The notes under the pieces: generated by a model | What the model was told of the DNA's origin: nothing | Seen by the model: the letters and a program-made list of their open reading frames with translations, nothing else | The model's database searches: none | Assembly: GCA_003565715.1 (NCBI GenBank) | Contig: PXAV01000094.1 | Coordinates: forward strand, 1 to 37,975 | Direction of reading: 5' to 3' | DNA length: 37,975 bases | From: Methanosarcinaceae archaeon | Lineage (GTDB): Archaea > Halobacteriota > Methanosarcinia > Methanosarcinales > Methanosarcinaceae | Shown: piece by piece, positions 1-10,071 of the stretch | How the letters are laid out: every line of letters starts with the position of its first letter | Numbering within the stretch: position 1 is the first letter of the stretch | Made by a program: the position numbers and the translations under genes

Positions 1-2
1 AC

Positions 3-275
3 GAGATACTTTTCCAGAGAGGTATACATATCATTCCTGACTTCCTTTGTAATGCAGGTGGTGTGACGGTTTCATACTTTGAGATGGTCCAGAATTTCTA
101 TATGTACTACTGGAGTGAGATAAGGGTACACACACGTCTGGACAGAAAGATGACAGAGGCGTATAAGTCAGTTTATGAGGCATCAAAGAAGTATAACATA
201 GACATGAGGACAGCTGCCTATGTTGTTGCTATTGAGCGTGTGGTCATTGCAATGAAAGACCGGGGATGGATCTGA
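3..275 (+). CDS. gdhA: Glutamate dehydrogenase (Glu/Leu/Phe/Val family), C-terminal fragment truncated by window start
   Basis: Open frame from the window edge reads EILFQRGIHIIPDFLCNAGGVTVSYFEMVQNFYMYYWSE...RTAAYVVAIERVVIAMKDRGWI, matching the GDH NAGGVTVSYFEWVQN motif and C-terminus. Confidence 0.88.
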   Translation, partial: EILFQRGIHIIPDFLCNAGGVTVSYFEMVQNFYMYYWSEIRVHTRLDRKMTEAYKSVYEASKKYNIDMRTAAYVVAIERVVIAMKDRGWI

Positions 276-400
276 TACATTTCTTACAGGTATTTACAAG
301 ATATTATCAGACAAGGCTTATATGGTCTGAGGTCACAGACCATATATTCCTTTATTATGTACTACTGGAACATCTTTACTCGTAGATAAATGGGATTATC

Positions 401-1126
401 ATGAAAATTGCAATAATTGGCGGTACCGGAAGCATAGGTAGGGGCTTTGCTCTCAGATGGGGGCAGAAACACCATGTGATCGTAGGTTCAAGGGAAAAGG
501 GAAAAGCAGAGGATAAGGCAGCTGAATATACAAAGGCTTTAAAAGACCATGGGTATGATTCACATATAACAGGCGATATCAATGCAAAGGCAGCCTCAGA
601 ATCCGAGATAGTGGTCCTTGCTATAAGGTATGGACAAATAACCTCTATGATAGAGCAGATAGGCCAAAAACTCAAAAACAAGATAATAATATCTGTTGTA
701 GTTCCAATGGAAAAGGATACATGTATCATTGTACCAGACTCTGTCCCTCTTGCGATTCCGGCAGATTCGCGTGAGGACTACAAGGCTGATTACTTCTGCT
801 ATATAAATCCTCCTGCAGGAAGTGCAGCCCAGGAAATTGATTCCCTGCTACCTGACGGTAATGAACTGGTATCTGCTTTCCATAATGTTCCGGCAGCTAA
901 GCTTGCCAACCTTGATATTGCGCTAAATTACGATATAGGTGTATGTGGGAACAACATGAAGTCAAAGAAAATTGTCTTTGAGCTTGTTCGGGAAATCCCT
1001 GGTATGAGGCCACTTGACATAGGCCCACTTGAGACATCATCTATGGTAGAATCAATTACTCCACTGCTTGTTAATGTTGCTATTCGCAACAAAATGAAAG
1101 ATGTGGGAATTAAATTCGTAGACTGA
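401..1126 (+). CDS. npdG: F420H2:NADP+ oxidoreductase (NPDG/Fno-type)
   Basis: N-terminal Rossmann motif MKIAIIGGTGSIGRGFALRWG, GSREKGKAEDKA, family-typical length. Confidence 0.85.
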   Translation: MKIAIIGGTGSIGRGFALRWGQKHHVIVGSREKGKAEDKAAEYTKALKDHGYDSHITGDINAKAASESEIVVLAIRYGQITSMIEQIGQKLKNKIIISVVVPMEKDTCIIVPDSVPLAIPADSREDYKADYFCYINPPAGSAAQEIDSLLPDGNELVSAFHNVPAAKLANLDIALNYDIGVCGNNMKSKKIVFELVREIPGMRPLDIGPLETSSMVESITPLLVNVAIRNKMKDVGIKFVD

Positions 1127-1229
1127 TCCACAGTTTGGATCGGTCTCCAAGCTGTTCATTTCCTGTTTTGAGACAGTCCTGATTCATAAGTTGAAAAATA
1201 AGGAATGTGGCAGTGGACCAATAAGCCCT

Positions 1230-3974
1230 TCAGTGCCACTGTCCTTTTAGCTTGTCAAGCTTCCATATCCTTCCAGTGCTAACTTTTTCAAGATAACATA
1301 CAGCACTCTGTTCATTAAGGCTTGCAATGACAACAGCGCTTGCACCTCCAGAGGCTTCACGGACATTTATCACTTTCACAACGTCACTGAATAGATCATA
1401 CTCTGGGATTATATCTGTGAGCATGTTCCTTGCTTCCCTGAAGAAAGATTCATTAAAGCATGAGCTTTCCATATCAGGATATACAGGCATGTAAATTATC
1501 TCCTCCTCAACAATATCCTGGAAAAAATGTGTACCATACGATACCTCTGGAACATGTCCGGCCTTCTCACGGGCAATTTCAACTAACATGGACGTTTTAT
1601 CTATTTCACTGTATGTCGCGTTCACTCCCAGCTCAATGTTACTGCTCCCCCATCTTCCCGGTCCCATGAGTATATACTTATCTTCCATGGAACCAATTCT
1701 CTCATTGATAAGGCCTATTACTCTTCCTGTGGATTTCTTTGTATCCATGTCTGCAATTTCGTAGGCTTTTGGATCAACATATACTATATACTCTATGTCC
1801 CTAACTATACCTTCATTTATCAGCATTTTCGATCTGAACAATATATTATCTTTTTTTATGTTATCCGGGGTCACTATCTTATCAGTACTTGTAATCGACT
1901 TCATGGGTCTGCACTGTACGATATTTATGCTTACATTTCCACTTTTTTCCACAGATGCAGTGAACTCTATGTCCACAGCCTGGCCATAAACCTCTTCAAC
2001 TATTCCCAATATCTCTCCCATGGAAGCAACAAAGTCTGTTTTCTTTATGAGATTATTGAAGGTAAGTACCATTTCCCGGGAACAGTCTATTGTGTTGGTG
2101 CAGGGGTCTGAAAGATACCCCTCATTGAAGACTGATATGAACATTCTCAACGAAGGATAATCGCAATCTTTTATGAGATCTTTGAAGGACAATGTTTTAA
2201 ACATTTTATTTTCCAGGTCAAGGACATCCACATCCCATTGGGAATATTTGAATATCTGGGGTCCAGCTTCAGGTCGTATATCTGGATTACTAACAGAAAT
2301 CATCCGTGGATAATCCCTTCCAACGCGATCAACTGCTCTGGTACCAAGTCCAAACACCAGCCTTATAAGTCCTTTAGAGGGATCTATGCGTTTTGACCAG
2401 CGGAAAAGATTCTGTGAAAATGCCACTCCTGCAAGTGCCGGGAAGAAATACTGTTTGTAGGGCATCCCAGAGACACGCTGCACCAATATTGCCATCTGCT
2501 CATCCATATTCTGGAGCCCTCTGGTGCGTCGATAAGCAAGAGCATCCGGGTTAAGGGCACTTGCATATACCAACTTTACTGCATGCATGAAAGCTTTAAG
2601 TCTGTCTTCCGGACTTCCCTGGTTTGCACAGAACTCACTTCTGTATTTGCCTGCAAATGCATTTCCGTAGCTATCTTCCTGAAGACTGCTTGATCGAACT
2701 ATAATAGGAGCCTGTCCAAAATAATCTATCATATCTCTGAATTGCTCAATGATATCCTCGGGAAACCTTCCTTCAAGAAATTTGTTCTCTACATCTATGA
2801 ACTCTTCCTTTGTCATACATGAATTATCTGATAACCTGACCTTGAGGCTGAAAAGGTCGTTGTTAATCATAAATGTAAAAAAGACGTCAGATCCAATGTA
2901 AAAAGAATCATGTGGTTCTATTATCTGTGAGAAATGATCCTTTTTTTCAGGTTCATTAAGTATTATACTTCTTGCAAGAAGCATTCCCACTGCCTTTCCT
3001 CCAATTCTGCCAGAACCTATCATTCTGTCCCTTATGTCTAGCAGTTCCTCAAGGCTTAGATATTTATCAGCTAGGTGATTAAAGCGGGGGTGGTCGCCAA
3101 TGACCATTCTCGATAGCTCTTGTTTAAGTGCCCTCATCTCTGTTTCAGGTATACTGTCAAGCATTCCCATATCGTAGTGGAAACGAAGTTTTCTGTAAAC
3201 CGTATCCCAGGGTGCAGTACCATAGCTACCTGTGCGTAACATCTTCATTCGGTTACTCGAGGATATAGTCGCCGCATCAACACTGTCAAATACAGGTTTC
3301 CATCCTCTATCTGATATAAGATGAGGCACAAACATACTATGTGAGTACCTGTCATAGACCTTTAGTGGATGTATATATGTACTTTCCATGATGTGATAAT
3401 GATCTATAAGGACCTGTGTAGTTTCTCTTATTCCAGCAACAGTGGAATGACTGTGTTTTCCACGTGTGAGGCAGAAATATCCTATTGTTTCAAGGTCGAA
3501 AAGGTGGGGGCAGGTGACTCTGAAGAAATTAGCCACAAGTTCATCGCTGGCCCAGTCAACCATCAGGGATGAGAGATTATCAAATACGTAAAAAACCTTT
3601 TTTCCATACCACTCTATTAACCTGTGCACCTGGCTACTGAAAAAATCAAAACCGTTGCTTGGATCGACCTTGACAATCTCTAATCCATCCATTTTCTTCA
3701 GAACAGGGTCATGGGGTGCAAACCTTACATATACACATTTATAGCCGGATTCTATTCCGCTTATAATGAACCTATTGGCAAAATATATGTAATCATCAAG
3801 CTCCTCTACCTTCCATACTACATTATCTCCAAGTCGCAATGAATGTAGTATTTCATCTAATTCTGTTACTCCTGTTGTTATCTTTTCTTTTTCAAAGTAC
3901 TTTGGAGCACTATTTACAACCTTGCCATTTCCTTCTATTGACCTTCCTCCTTTGTGGCAGGATACTTTTTCCAC
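1230..3974 (-). CDS. PEP/pyruvate-binding (PPDK N-terminal ATP-grasp-like) protein with N-terminal degenerate KaiC/RecA-like domain
   Basis: N-terminus TTGVTELDEILHSL... resembles a KaiC/RAD55 domain without a P-loop; middle IGGKAVGML...PIIVRSSSLQEDSYGNAFAGKYRSEF matches the PPDK/PEP synthase nucleotide-binding domain. Confidence 0.75.
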   Translation of the reverse strand: MEKVSCHKGGRSIEGNGKVVNSAPKYFEKEKITTGVTELDEILHSLRLGDNVVWKVEELDDYIYFANRFIISGIESGYKCVYVRFAPHDPVLKKMDGLEIVKVDPSNGFDFFSSQVHRLIEWYGKKVFYVFDNLSSLMVDWASDELVANFFRVTCPHLFDLETIGYFCLTRGKHSHSTVAGIRETTQVLIDHYHIMESTYIHPLKVYDRYSHSMFVPHLISDRGWKPVFDSVDAATISSSNRMKMLRTGSYGTAPWDTVYRKLRFHYDMGMLDSIPETEMRALKQELSRMVIGDHPRFNHLADKYLSLEELLDIRDRMIGSGRIGGKAVGMLLARSIILNEPEKKDHFSQIIEPHDSFYIGSDVFFTFMINNDLFSLKVRLSDNSCMTKEEFIDVENKFLEGRFPEDIIEQFRDMIDYFGQAPIIVRSSSLQEDSYGNAFAGKYRSEFCANQGSPEDRLKAFMHAVKLVYASALNPDALAYRRTRGLQNMDEQMAILVQRVSGMPYKQYFFPALAGVAFSQNLFRWSKRIDPSKGLIRLVFGLGTRAVDRVGRDYPRMISVSNPDIRPEAGPQIFKYSQWDVDVLDLENKMFKTLSFKDLIKDCDYPSLRMFISVFNEGYLSDPCTNTIDCSREMVLTFNNLIKKTDFVASMGEILGIVEEVYGQAVDIEFTASVEKSGNVSINIVQCRPMKSITSTDKIVTPDNIKKDNILFRSKMLINEGIVRDIEYIVYVDPKAYEIADMDTKKSTGRVIGLINERIGSMEDKYILMGPGRWGSSNIELGVNATYSEIDKTSMLVEIAREKAGHVPEVSYGTHFFQDIVEEEIIYMPVYPDMESSCFNESFFREARNMLTDIIPEYDLFSDVVKVINVREASGGASAVVIASLNEQSAVCYLEKVSTGRIWKLDKLKGQWH

Positions 3975-4383
3975 AACCTGCTATCTATGCAATAGCAAGT
4001 TGTATTTTGAGTAGTAGGATATCGGTTAGCTAGTATTGGTATAAATTGATTTTGCACGTTTTTATGTGTTTATTGTTAATTTTACTGGAAAATATGTACC
4101 TTTCAACACCCACAGGCACATGCCCATGTATATGTGTATTAAAAAGTATCTGTATTGCGGTAACAGGATTTTCTGATTCTCTTCATACTTGTAAGGATTG
4201 CTGAAACAGGTCATAGACCCGGCTTGCAGTCACTCATTTTGCTACCCGGTATTATCAATTGATGGTATTTTTAGGTGTTATGGTTGTATTGTTGCTTCTT
4301 TAATTTGAAATAAAGTTGCCTTTTACGTTCATTAAAAAAACTAATAAGGCAGTAGTTTCAATTTAATTACCGGAGGTCTTATC

Positions 4384-4602
4384 ATAGTACACATATTAAG
4401 ATGCAGGGACCTTGGATTCAACGATGATTTCATCGTTGTTGATAATGACCCAAAAGAAGCAAAGGAAATAATGATAGAACACGTAAAGGACAAACACGGT
4501 GAGGAATTTGGTAGATTGTCGGAGTTTCACCAGGAAGAAATTATCTCCAAGGTCGACTATCTTCTGAATCGTGGCTGTGGCTGTGGCGTGCTAAAATTGT
4601 GA
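4384..4602 (+). CDS. Small Cys-containing DUF1059-like protein (72 aa), apparent ATA start codon
   Basis: Open frame IVHILRCRDLGFNDDFIVVDNDPKEAKEIMIEHVKDKHGEEFGRLSEFHQEEIISKVDYLLNRGCGCGVLKL*; GGAGGT at 4372-4377, 6 nt before ATA 4384; no ATG/GTG/TTG between the upstream in-frame stop (4345) and 4384. Confidence 0.65.
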   Translation: MVHILRCRDLGFNDDFIVVDNDPKEAKEIMIEHVKDKHGEEFGRLSEFHQEEIISKVDYLLNRGCGCGVLKL

Positions 4603-4607
4603 CTTTT

Positions 4608-4844
4608 TCATCTCTTGTTTTTAGTTTTACTTCTCATCTTTTTTTTTAAACGGGAATAAATAATCACCAATAAAAGAGGTAGACCTATACCTAAAAACAA
4701 TGTATCATAGCTGGTATATAGTGGCTCAAGTCCCTTGAGAATAAACATAGCATTGCTTTTTTCAGTCACGACTCCTGTAAAAATTAATAAGACCATCACT
4801 GTTAACAAAGCAACGCCGGCTAGAAGATATATTTTATATTTCAT
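4608..4844 (-). CDS. Small hypothetical membrane protein, two predicted TM segments
   Basis: 78 aa, two hydrophobic stretches and a basic C-terminal tail (RLKKKMRSKTKNKR). Confidence 0.55.
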   Translation of the reverse strand: MKYKIYLLAGVALLTVMVLLIFTGVVTEKSNAMFILKGLEPLYTSYDTLFLGIGLPLLLVIIYSRLKKKMRSKTKNKR

Positions 4845-5021
4845 ACACAGACCTGATAATATTGTGTTGAATGCATTATAAAAGTACGTTATTGTTGTGT
4901 TTATTTAATATGTTACTTTGCTGGGTTTTACATATACATGCAGGTACATATTCAGTTTTATCTGAACAACTTTTAATATTTTGATCATAATAAACTATAT
5001 ATCACTTGATATCATCATGGC

Positions 5022-5405
5022 AATCGAGAGAGGAAGGACGGCTGCCGGGCCATTTGGCCTGAGGAAAGTCTCCCCACCTTCTAAACACACGAATGTCTGT
5101 AAAGGGCATCGGGCGAGAGCTCGGGCAGTTGCCTTGCAACTCATGCAGTTTTCTGCATGCTGGCACAGAAACGATACCGTATCATGCTAATGCTGTGATG
5201 CCCTAAGGCTGAGGTCGCATGGATAGCGGATGGAACGGCGAATCCTCGTGGGTGCAAGTCAGAAGTAGGGGTTAATGGCTGTTTAGACCATCCCGAAGTT
5301 TGTGTACGCGTAGCCGAATGCCGTCAATGCAAGTCTTCAGAGGCGCATCATTCTGTCAGAAAGAATGAATGTATTGCATCAACAGAAGGGAGCTTACTCT
5401 CCTCA
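5022..5405 (+). ncRNA. rnpB: RNase P RNA (archaeal type)
   Basis: Conserved blocks GAGGAAAGTC, CAGAAACGATACCG, GATGCCCTAAGGCTGAG, GGCGAATCC and 3' ACAGAAGGGAGCTTACTCTCC pairing with 5' GAGAGAGG; TATA-like box (aactatata) about 25-30 nt upstream. Ends approximate. Confidence 0.92.
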
Positions 5406-5496
5406 CTCAACATCGTTGTTTTCCCATTGCTTTTTTCTTTTAAGATTTCTTGACTTGATGATTTGAAATATCTTCTCTTTAAAGCCGCAACAACTT

Positions 5497-6117
5497 TCAA
5501 TCTGAAAATATTTCAAGTGCCTCTATAAGTTTTTCATATTCTATATTGGTATTAAAGCATCCGTCATTGAGCATTGGAATGCCATATGTGGCTATTCCTT
5601 TTCCCTTAAGTGCCATCATTACCTTGTTAAGCTCATAGTCACAGGCTAAAAGCAATGCAGCATCATATTTCTTTTCAGTTATTACATGCTTGACGAAGGA
5701 TGAACCTGTAACGATATAAAGATCATATCCATATTTTCTGGCGTCTTCCTTCAATCTGCTAAAGACACATTTACCACATGATATACATTGTATTCCTGTT
5801 TTTTTAGATGCTGCGGGACAATCCATTGAACGCATACAGTGAGGTGCTATTATCATTCGCCTTTTAGCTTTTTTGAACTCATTTATGTTAGAGATGTTCT
5901 TAAGTGATACCATCCATTTATCAAGTGTCCTTGAATCAGAGAACCTATAAAAAAAATACTTTATGGGCATATAAAAGAAATCTAAAACCCCAGAAAAAAA
6001 ACCAGCAAGCCATACGTGTCTGTTCAGACTTATTCTGCTTACTACCAGTGCAGTTGTTGCCAGGATAAAAGAAAGTACAAGGAAAAATGTGATAAGTTCT
6101 CCAACAAAACTATACAT
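5497..6117 (-). CDS. DUF116 family protein (membrane-anchored, Cys-rich)
   Basis: N-terminal TM segments; MIIAPHCMRSMDCPA...GIQCISCGKCVFSRLKE...IVTGSSFVKHVI...LNDGCFNT. Confidence 0.8.
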   Translation of the reverse strand: MYSFVGELITFFLVLSFILATTALVVSRISLNRHVWLAGFFSGVLDFFYMPIKYFFYRFSDSRTLDKWMVSLKNISNINEFKKAKRRMIIAPHCMRSMDCPAASKKTGIQCISCGKCVFSRLKEDARKYGYDLYIVTGSSFVKHVITEKKYDAALLLACDYELNKVMMALKGKGIATYGIPMLNDGCFNTNIEYEKLIEALEIFSD

Positions 6118-6748
6118 TACATTCCTCCATCCTTTCTATCAGCTCATCAACGTCTACCTTTGTGTTAAAACAACCATCCTGTGTCAGAGATACTCCCTGG
6201 ACGATCATAAAAGGTGATGCACCCTGCATTGATTCAACCAGCTCCGGGTAGCATGCAACCCCTATACAGCTTTTGGGCATGTGGGCTTTTATTATCTTTT
6301 TGACAAAGCTGCCACCTGGAATGACGTACACTTCAAATCCTCTTTCTTCTGCAGCCTTGCATATTGTTCCAATATCACAACGCTCACAACCTATACACTT
6401 GTAACCTGTAACAGGATCACAGCGTGCTTTACAGTCGGGGTGTCTCAGGCACTGGGGGAGAAATATGACTCTTCTGTCCTTGACACCTTTGAACTTTTCA
6501 AGCATAACTGCATTGCGCACCTCTACAAGTATCTCATCTACTATAGTATCCTTAATACCAAACATTCTGCATATCCATTTAGCAGGCCCGTAAAAAAGAT
6601 AGAGTATTGATAGAACGAAATTTGGAAATATGATCCTGTGCTTTTTAAAGCTATAGGCTCCGAACAACAAAGCCACGAACAACAACATCAGTGCAGCCAG
6701 TGAAATTCCTATGAAGATTTTTCCAAGTATTTCATATGGGATCTGCAT
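6110..6748 (-). CDS. DUF116 family protein (second tandem copy)
   Basis: FLPQCLRHPDCKARCDPVTGYKCIGCERCDIGTICKAAEERGFEVYVIPGGSFVKKII...LTQDGCFNTKVD; overlaps the downstream paralogue by 8 nt. Confidence 0.82.
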   Translation of the reverse strand: MQIPYEILGKIFIGISLAALMLLFVALLFGAYSFKKHRIIFPNFVLSILYLFYGPAKWICRMFGIKDTIVDEILVEVRNAVMLEKFKGVKDRRVIFLPQCLRHPDCKARCDPVTGYKCIGCERCDIGTICKAAEERGFEVYVIPGGSFVKKIIKAHMPKSCIGVACYPELVESMQGASPFMIVQGVSLTQDGCFNTKVDVDELIERMEECNV

Positions 6749-6798
6749 GTGAAAGATAAATAATACGAACGGGTATATTCAATTTGCCCTAAAAATAA

Positions 6799-6824
6799 GA
6801 AAAAAAGAGTGATGTTATCACTCT
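6799..6824 (-). terminator. Intrinsic-like terminator of hdrED
   Basis: Minus-strand AGAGTGAT-AAC-ATCACTCT (8-bp stem, 3-nt loop) followed by a U tract; overlaps the hdrD stop codon. Confidence 0.75.
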
Positions 6825-8062
6825 GGTGTATCACTAAGGTCAATTCCCATTGCTTCAGCAGCAAGCACAACGATGTCCTCTACTTCAAGTTCCTTGGCGC
6901 CTATGGCATCTCTGCCATCGCTCAGGTTCCTCTTACAGAAAGGACATGCACTTGAAAGGACTTCTGCCTTAGTTGCAAGTGCATCTTCTACCCGTGTTGA
7001 GGCTACACCAAGAGCAAGATCAGGAATACCGGCTTTGACACCTCCGCCAGCTCCACAACAGCGCTGGTTATCTTCTACCCTTTCCATTTCAATAAGCTCT
7101 ATTCCGGGAATTGCATTAAGTACTGCTCTTGGAGGATCGAATACACCGACATGACGCCCTAGGTGACATGGGTCATGATATGTAACTTTCTTATCAATGG
7201 ATTTTTTCCATTCAATTTCGCCCTTTTCTATAAGCTCCTGAAGGAACTGTGTAATATGCATAACTTTGAAGGGAAGCTCCTGCCCAGTGAGTCTTGGCCA
7301 GTCGATCAAAGATGCCCTGTAGCACCCTGAACATGCATTGATAACAATCTTTGCGCCTTTAGCCTTTATGTTATCTATATTTTGCTGTGCATTTATCTTT
7401 GCAGTATCATTTATGAAGTACTGCCCTGTCCTGATAAGCGCTGAACCACAGCATATCTCATCCTCTCCTAGCATTGTGAACTTGATCCCAAGCTTATTGA
7501 GCAGACGTACGGTTGCAAGTGCAAGTTTTCTCTGTTTGAGCTCTGCGGTGCATCCTCCATAATATAGGACTTCGGCCTTGTCCTCAACCTTTACATCATC
7601 AGGGAACCAATTCACTCTGTTCTTATTGTCCTCCATATAAGGGTTCTTATACTCTCCTATAAGTTTGAGGAAAGCTCCCTGTTTTCCAAAAGGACCATTA
7701 CCGCGCTTCACCAGATTTGCACGCATTGACTCCCAGAGTTCCACAGTATTGATTGCTGACTCACAGACCGTGGCACACATACCACACGTGGTACAGCCAT
7801 ACACATCATCCTTGAACTGCTCTATATCTTCTTCATTGATCTCCTTTGGACCAAAGAGCTTTGCACGGAGACCATATGACTTGTTTATATAGTCTCTCCA
7901 TCTTAGGATCTTATCCCTTGGTGCAAGTCCTGGATCCTTTTCAGATGCATCGTATGTGGGACACCAGTCCACACATTCTCCACAGCGGCTGCATGAGTCT
8001 ATTTCCATTAGCTGGACAGCTGTGAAGTTCTCTGTATTAATCGAAGGTTCACGTTTTGCCAT
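6818..8062 (-). CDS. hdrD: CoB-CoM heterodisulfide reductase subunit D
   Basis: Two CxxCxxCxxxCP-type clusters ([24 protein letters not shown]) and two CCG motifs ([20 protein letters not shown]); start at MAKREP with SD GGAGGAG. Confidence 0.95.
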   Translation of the reverse strand: MAKREPSINTENFTAVQLMEIDSCSRCGECVDWCPTYDASEKDPGLAPRDKILRWRDYINKSYGLRAKLFGPKEINEEDIEQFKDDVYGCTTCGMCATVCESAINTVELWESMRANLVKRGNGPFGKQGAFLKLIGEYKNPYMEDNKNRVNWFPDDVKVEDKAEVLYYGGCTAELKQRKLALATVRLLNKLGIKFTMLGEDEICCGSALIRTGQYFINDTAKINAQQNIDNIKAKGAKIVINACSGCYRASLIDWPRLTGQELPFKVMHITQFLQELIEKGEIEWKKSIDKKVTYHDPCHLGRHVGVFDPPRAVLNAIPGIELIEMERVEDNQRCCGAGGGVKAGIPDLALGVASTRVEDALATKAEVLSSACPFCKRNLSDGRDAIGAKELEVEDIVVLAAEAMGIDLSDTPE

Positions 8063-8063
8063 T

Positions 8064-8855
8064 TTATTCTCCTCCCTTGTTTGCAAGGAGTGCAAGTGGT
8101 ATTGCGATCATGTGTATGTATTTGCTGTATGGTATATATGCGATACAGAAAAGCAGTGCTGTTATTGAGTGGAACAATGCCATAGGTGGTGCCAGTAGTG
8201 GGTCCATTCCCAATCCCCAGAAGTTCTCATTCCTTAATCCATAGGCCAAAAACCCTGTAATTGTGATAAAGGTAAGTCCTCCCAGAAGAATTGAATCATA
8301 TGCAATGGTGGCTTCCCTGACCTTTGCCAAAAAGAGCCTTCTGTATATAGCAATTATGATACCTGTGAGCAATATGTAACTGAATATAACGTTTGGTAAG
8401 GATAGCATCTGTCTCATCACTTCCGGCTCTATGGTGTGAAGTCCAATAGCACCTGCACCTATGTGCACCATCTCTACCGCAAACATAAGCAATGACATAA
8501 GGAACAGGGCCATCCAGCCAAAGAATATAGTGAAGTGCATGAACCATCTTACTGGATTTCTCTGCAGGATCCTTCTCTGGAAAACGATATCCATGATAAA
8601 TGTTTCAAGAACGGATTGGTTATGGGCGTGTGCACGCTCACTCATTTGATACATAAGCATTTTTGGAAATGCCATGATGCTCTTTGCGGGGGCTTCTCCA
8701 TAAGCCGTTGAACCCATGCCCCATTTCTTTAAGTTGATATACATTCCAACAAGGAAAAGACCTATTGCCAGATTTGCTATGATCATAAACTGTACAAAAG
8801 ATATTCTCAGTATTTCACCATCTATGACCAAACCTGAATAATACTCCAAAGCCAT
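8064..8855 (-). CDS. hdrE: CoB-CoM heterodisulfide reductase subunit E (membrane b-type cytochrome)
   Basis: Multi-TM protein immediately upstream of hdr[40 protein letters not shown] typical of HdrE/NarI-like proteins. Confidence 0.92.
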   Translation of the reverse strand: MALEYYSGLVIDGEILRISFVQFMIIANLAIGLFLVGMYINLKKWGMGSTAYGEAPAKSIMAFPKMLMYQMSERAHAHNQSVLETFIMDIVFQRRILQRNPVRWFMHFTIFFGWMALFLMSLLMFAVEMVHIGAGAIGLHTIEPEVMRQMLSLPNVIFSYILLTGIIIAIYRRLFLAKVREATIAYDSILLGGLTFITITGFLAYGLRNENFWGLGMDPLLAPPMALFHSITALLFCIAYIPYSKYIHMIAIPLALLANKGGE

Positions 8856-9096
8856 TCAATTATCTCCTGATTCCTGATATGTTTTTATAAATGTAGATTA
8901 CAAGAACTGAAAGTACTTTATACTTATAACTGACCTTTCTGGTTTGCATGACTGAGGTTTCAATGGTATTTAAACATTTTCATCATAATAAACTGCACCG
9001 GATGGCTTGTTTCTGTATTATGACATATTTTACATTAAAGTAAAGGACTAATTAAGCTTATATGCTGTCATATACTTTAGATAAAAAGCAAAAAAC

Positions 9097-9127
9097 ACAG
9101 ACATATTAATTGTAAATATTTGTCTGT
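9097..9127. repeat. Inverted repeat in hdrE-trmJ divergent intergenic region
   Basis: ACAGACA (9097-9103) / TGTCTGT (9121-9127), inner TATT/AATA pairing. Confidence 0.6.
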
Positions 9128-9184
9128 ATCAATGCTCAAGCAGATGGTAATGTAAGTTTGTAAATAGCGGGAAGTGTTGTCACA

Positions 9185-9904
9185 TTGGATATCAAAGTCA
9201 TACTTGTAGAACCTATATACCAGGGAAACGTCGGCTCTGTTGCAAGAGCGATGAAAAACTTTGGGTATTCAGACCTTGTTCTTGTAAATCCATGCGAGCT
9301 TTCAGGACAGGCAAGGGCCATGTCCTCACATGCACGGGATATATTGGAAAATGCAATAACAGTATCATCTATAGAGGAGGCGGTGGCTGGTTGTAGCTTG
9401 ATGGTCGGTACAACAGGTATAACTGGCACACGATTTGATCTCCATCTGCGAGTTCCCGGATACTCACCATCTGAGATAAAAGAACGCCTTTTAGATATGG
9501 ATGGAACCATTGCACTGCTTTTTGGGAGGGAGGACAATGGATTTACAAAAGAGGAATTAAAAAAATGCGATATCATAATGACCATACCGACATCAGAGAT
9601 TTATCCCGTAATGAATCTTTCACATGCAGTTGCAGTTATTCTGTATGAGTTCAGTGAGATGGAAAAAGGGTCAAATCCTATGGCTGATCCATTTGATATG
9701 AAACTTCTTTATGAGCATATTTCAGAACTCCTAGCTGACATTGACTATCCGGAACATAAAAGGGAAAAGACCGATCTTATGCTCAGGAGAATATTTGGAA
9801 GAGCATGTCTTCTTCCAAGAGAAGTGCAGACCTTGCGTGGTGTTATGCGCAGGATGCAAAAAAGGTCGGATGTGGAAAGTGAGCAGGATGATAATATCAT
9901 TTAG
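9185..9904 (+). CDS. trmJ: tRNA 2'-O-methyltransferase, TrmJ/SpoU family (TTG start)
   Basis: IKVILVEPIYQGNVGSVARAMKNFGYSDLVLVNP, ALLFGREDNGFTKEEL, IPTSEIYPVMNLSHAVAVILYE. Confidence 0.88.
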   Translation: MDIKVILVEPIYQGNVGSVARAMKNFGYSDLVLVNPCELSGQARAMSSHARDILENAITVSSIEEAVAGCSLMVGTTGITGTRFDLHLRVPGYSPSEIKERLLDMDGTIALLFGREDNGFTKEELKKCDIIMTIPTSEIYPVMNLSHAVAVILYEFSEMEKGSNPMADPFDMKLLYEHISELLADIDYPEHKREKTDLMLRRIFGRACLLPREVQTLRGVMRRMQKRSDVESEQDDNII

Positions 9905-10071
9905 TTGTCTTATATGTGTATGGTCTTATGTTCACGTTTTTCACATTTGTTACATTGGTTTTAGGTAGACGATCAAGAAACGTTTCGAAATCTTCATATC
10001 ATTTGAGGTCCATGTTCCATTCCCATATAGCTGGGAAATTTATTTAATATCGTTTTTAACTGATTATCTGT

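Noticed and set aside
1125-1141. GATCCA-CAGTT-TGGATC hairpin at the npdG stop
   Set aside because: Probably a simple transcription end structure between convergent genes; no U tract, not reported as a feature.
4081-4300. Intergenic region examined for tRNA or attachment-site remnants (ACCCGG direct repeats)
   Set aside because: No cloverleaf or CCA-end tRNA structure and no integrase nearby.
4981-5190. 69-aa ORF in the track
   Set aside because: Lies inside RNase P RNA; composition follows the RNA, not a protein.
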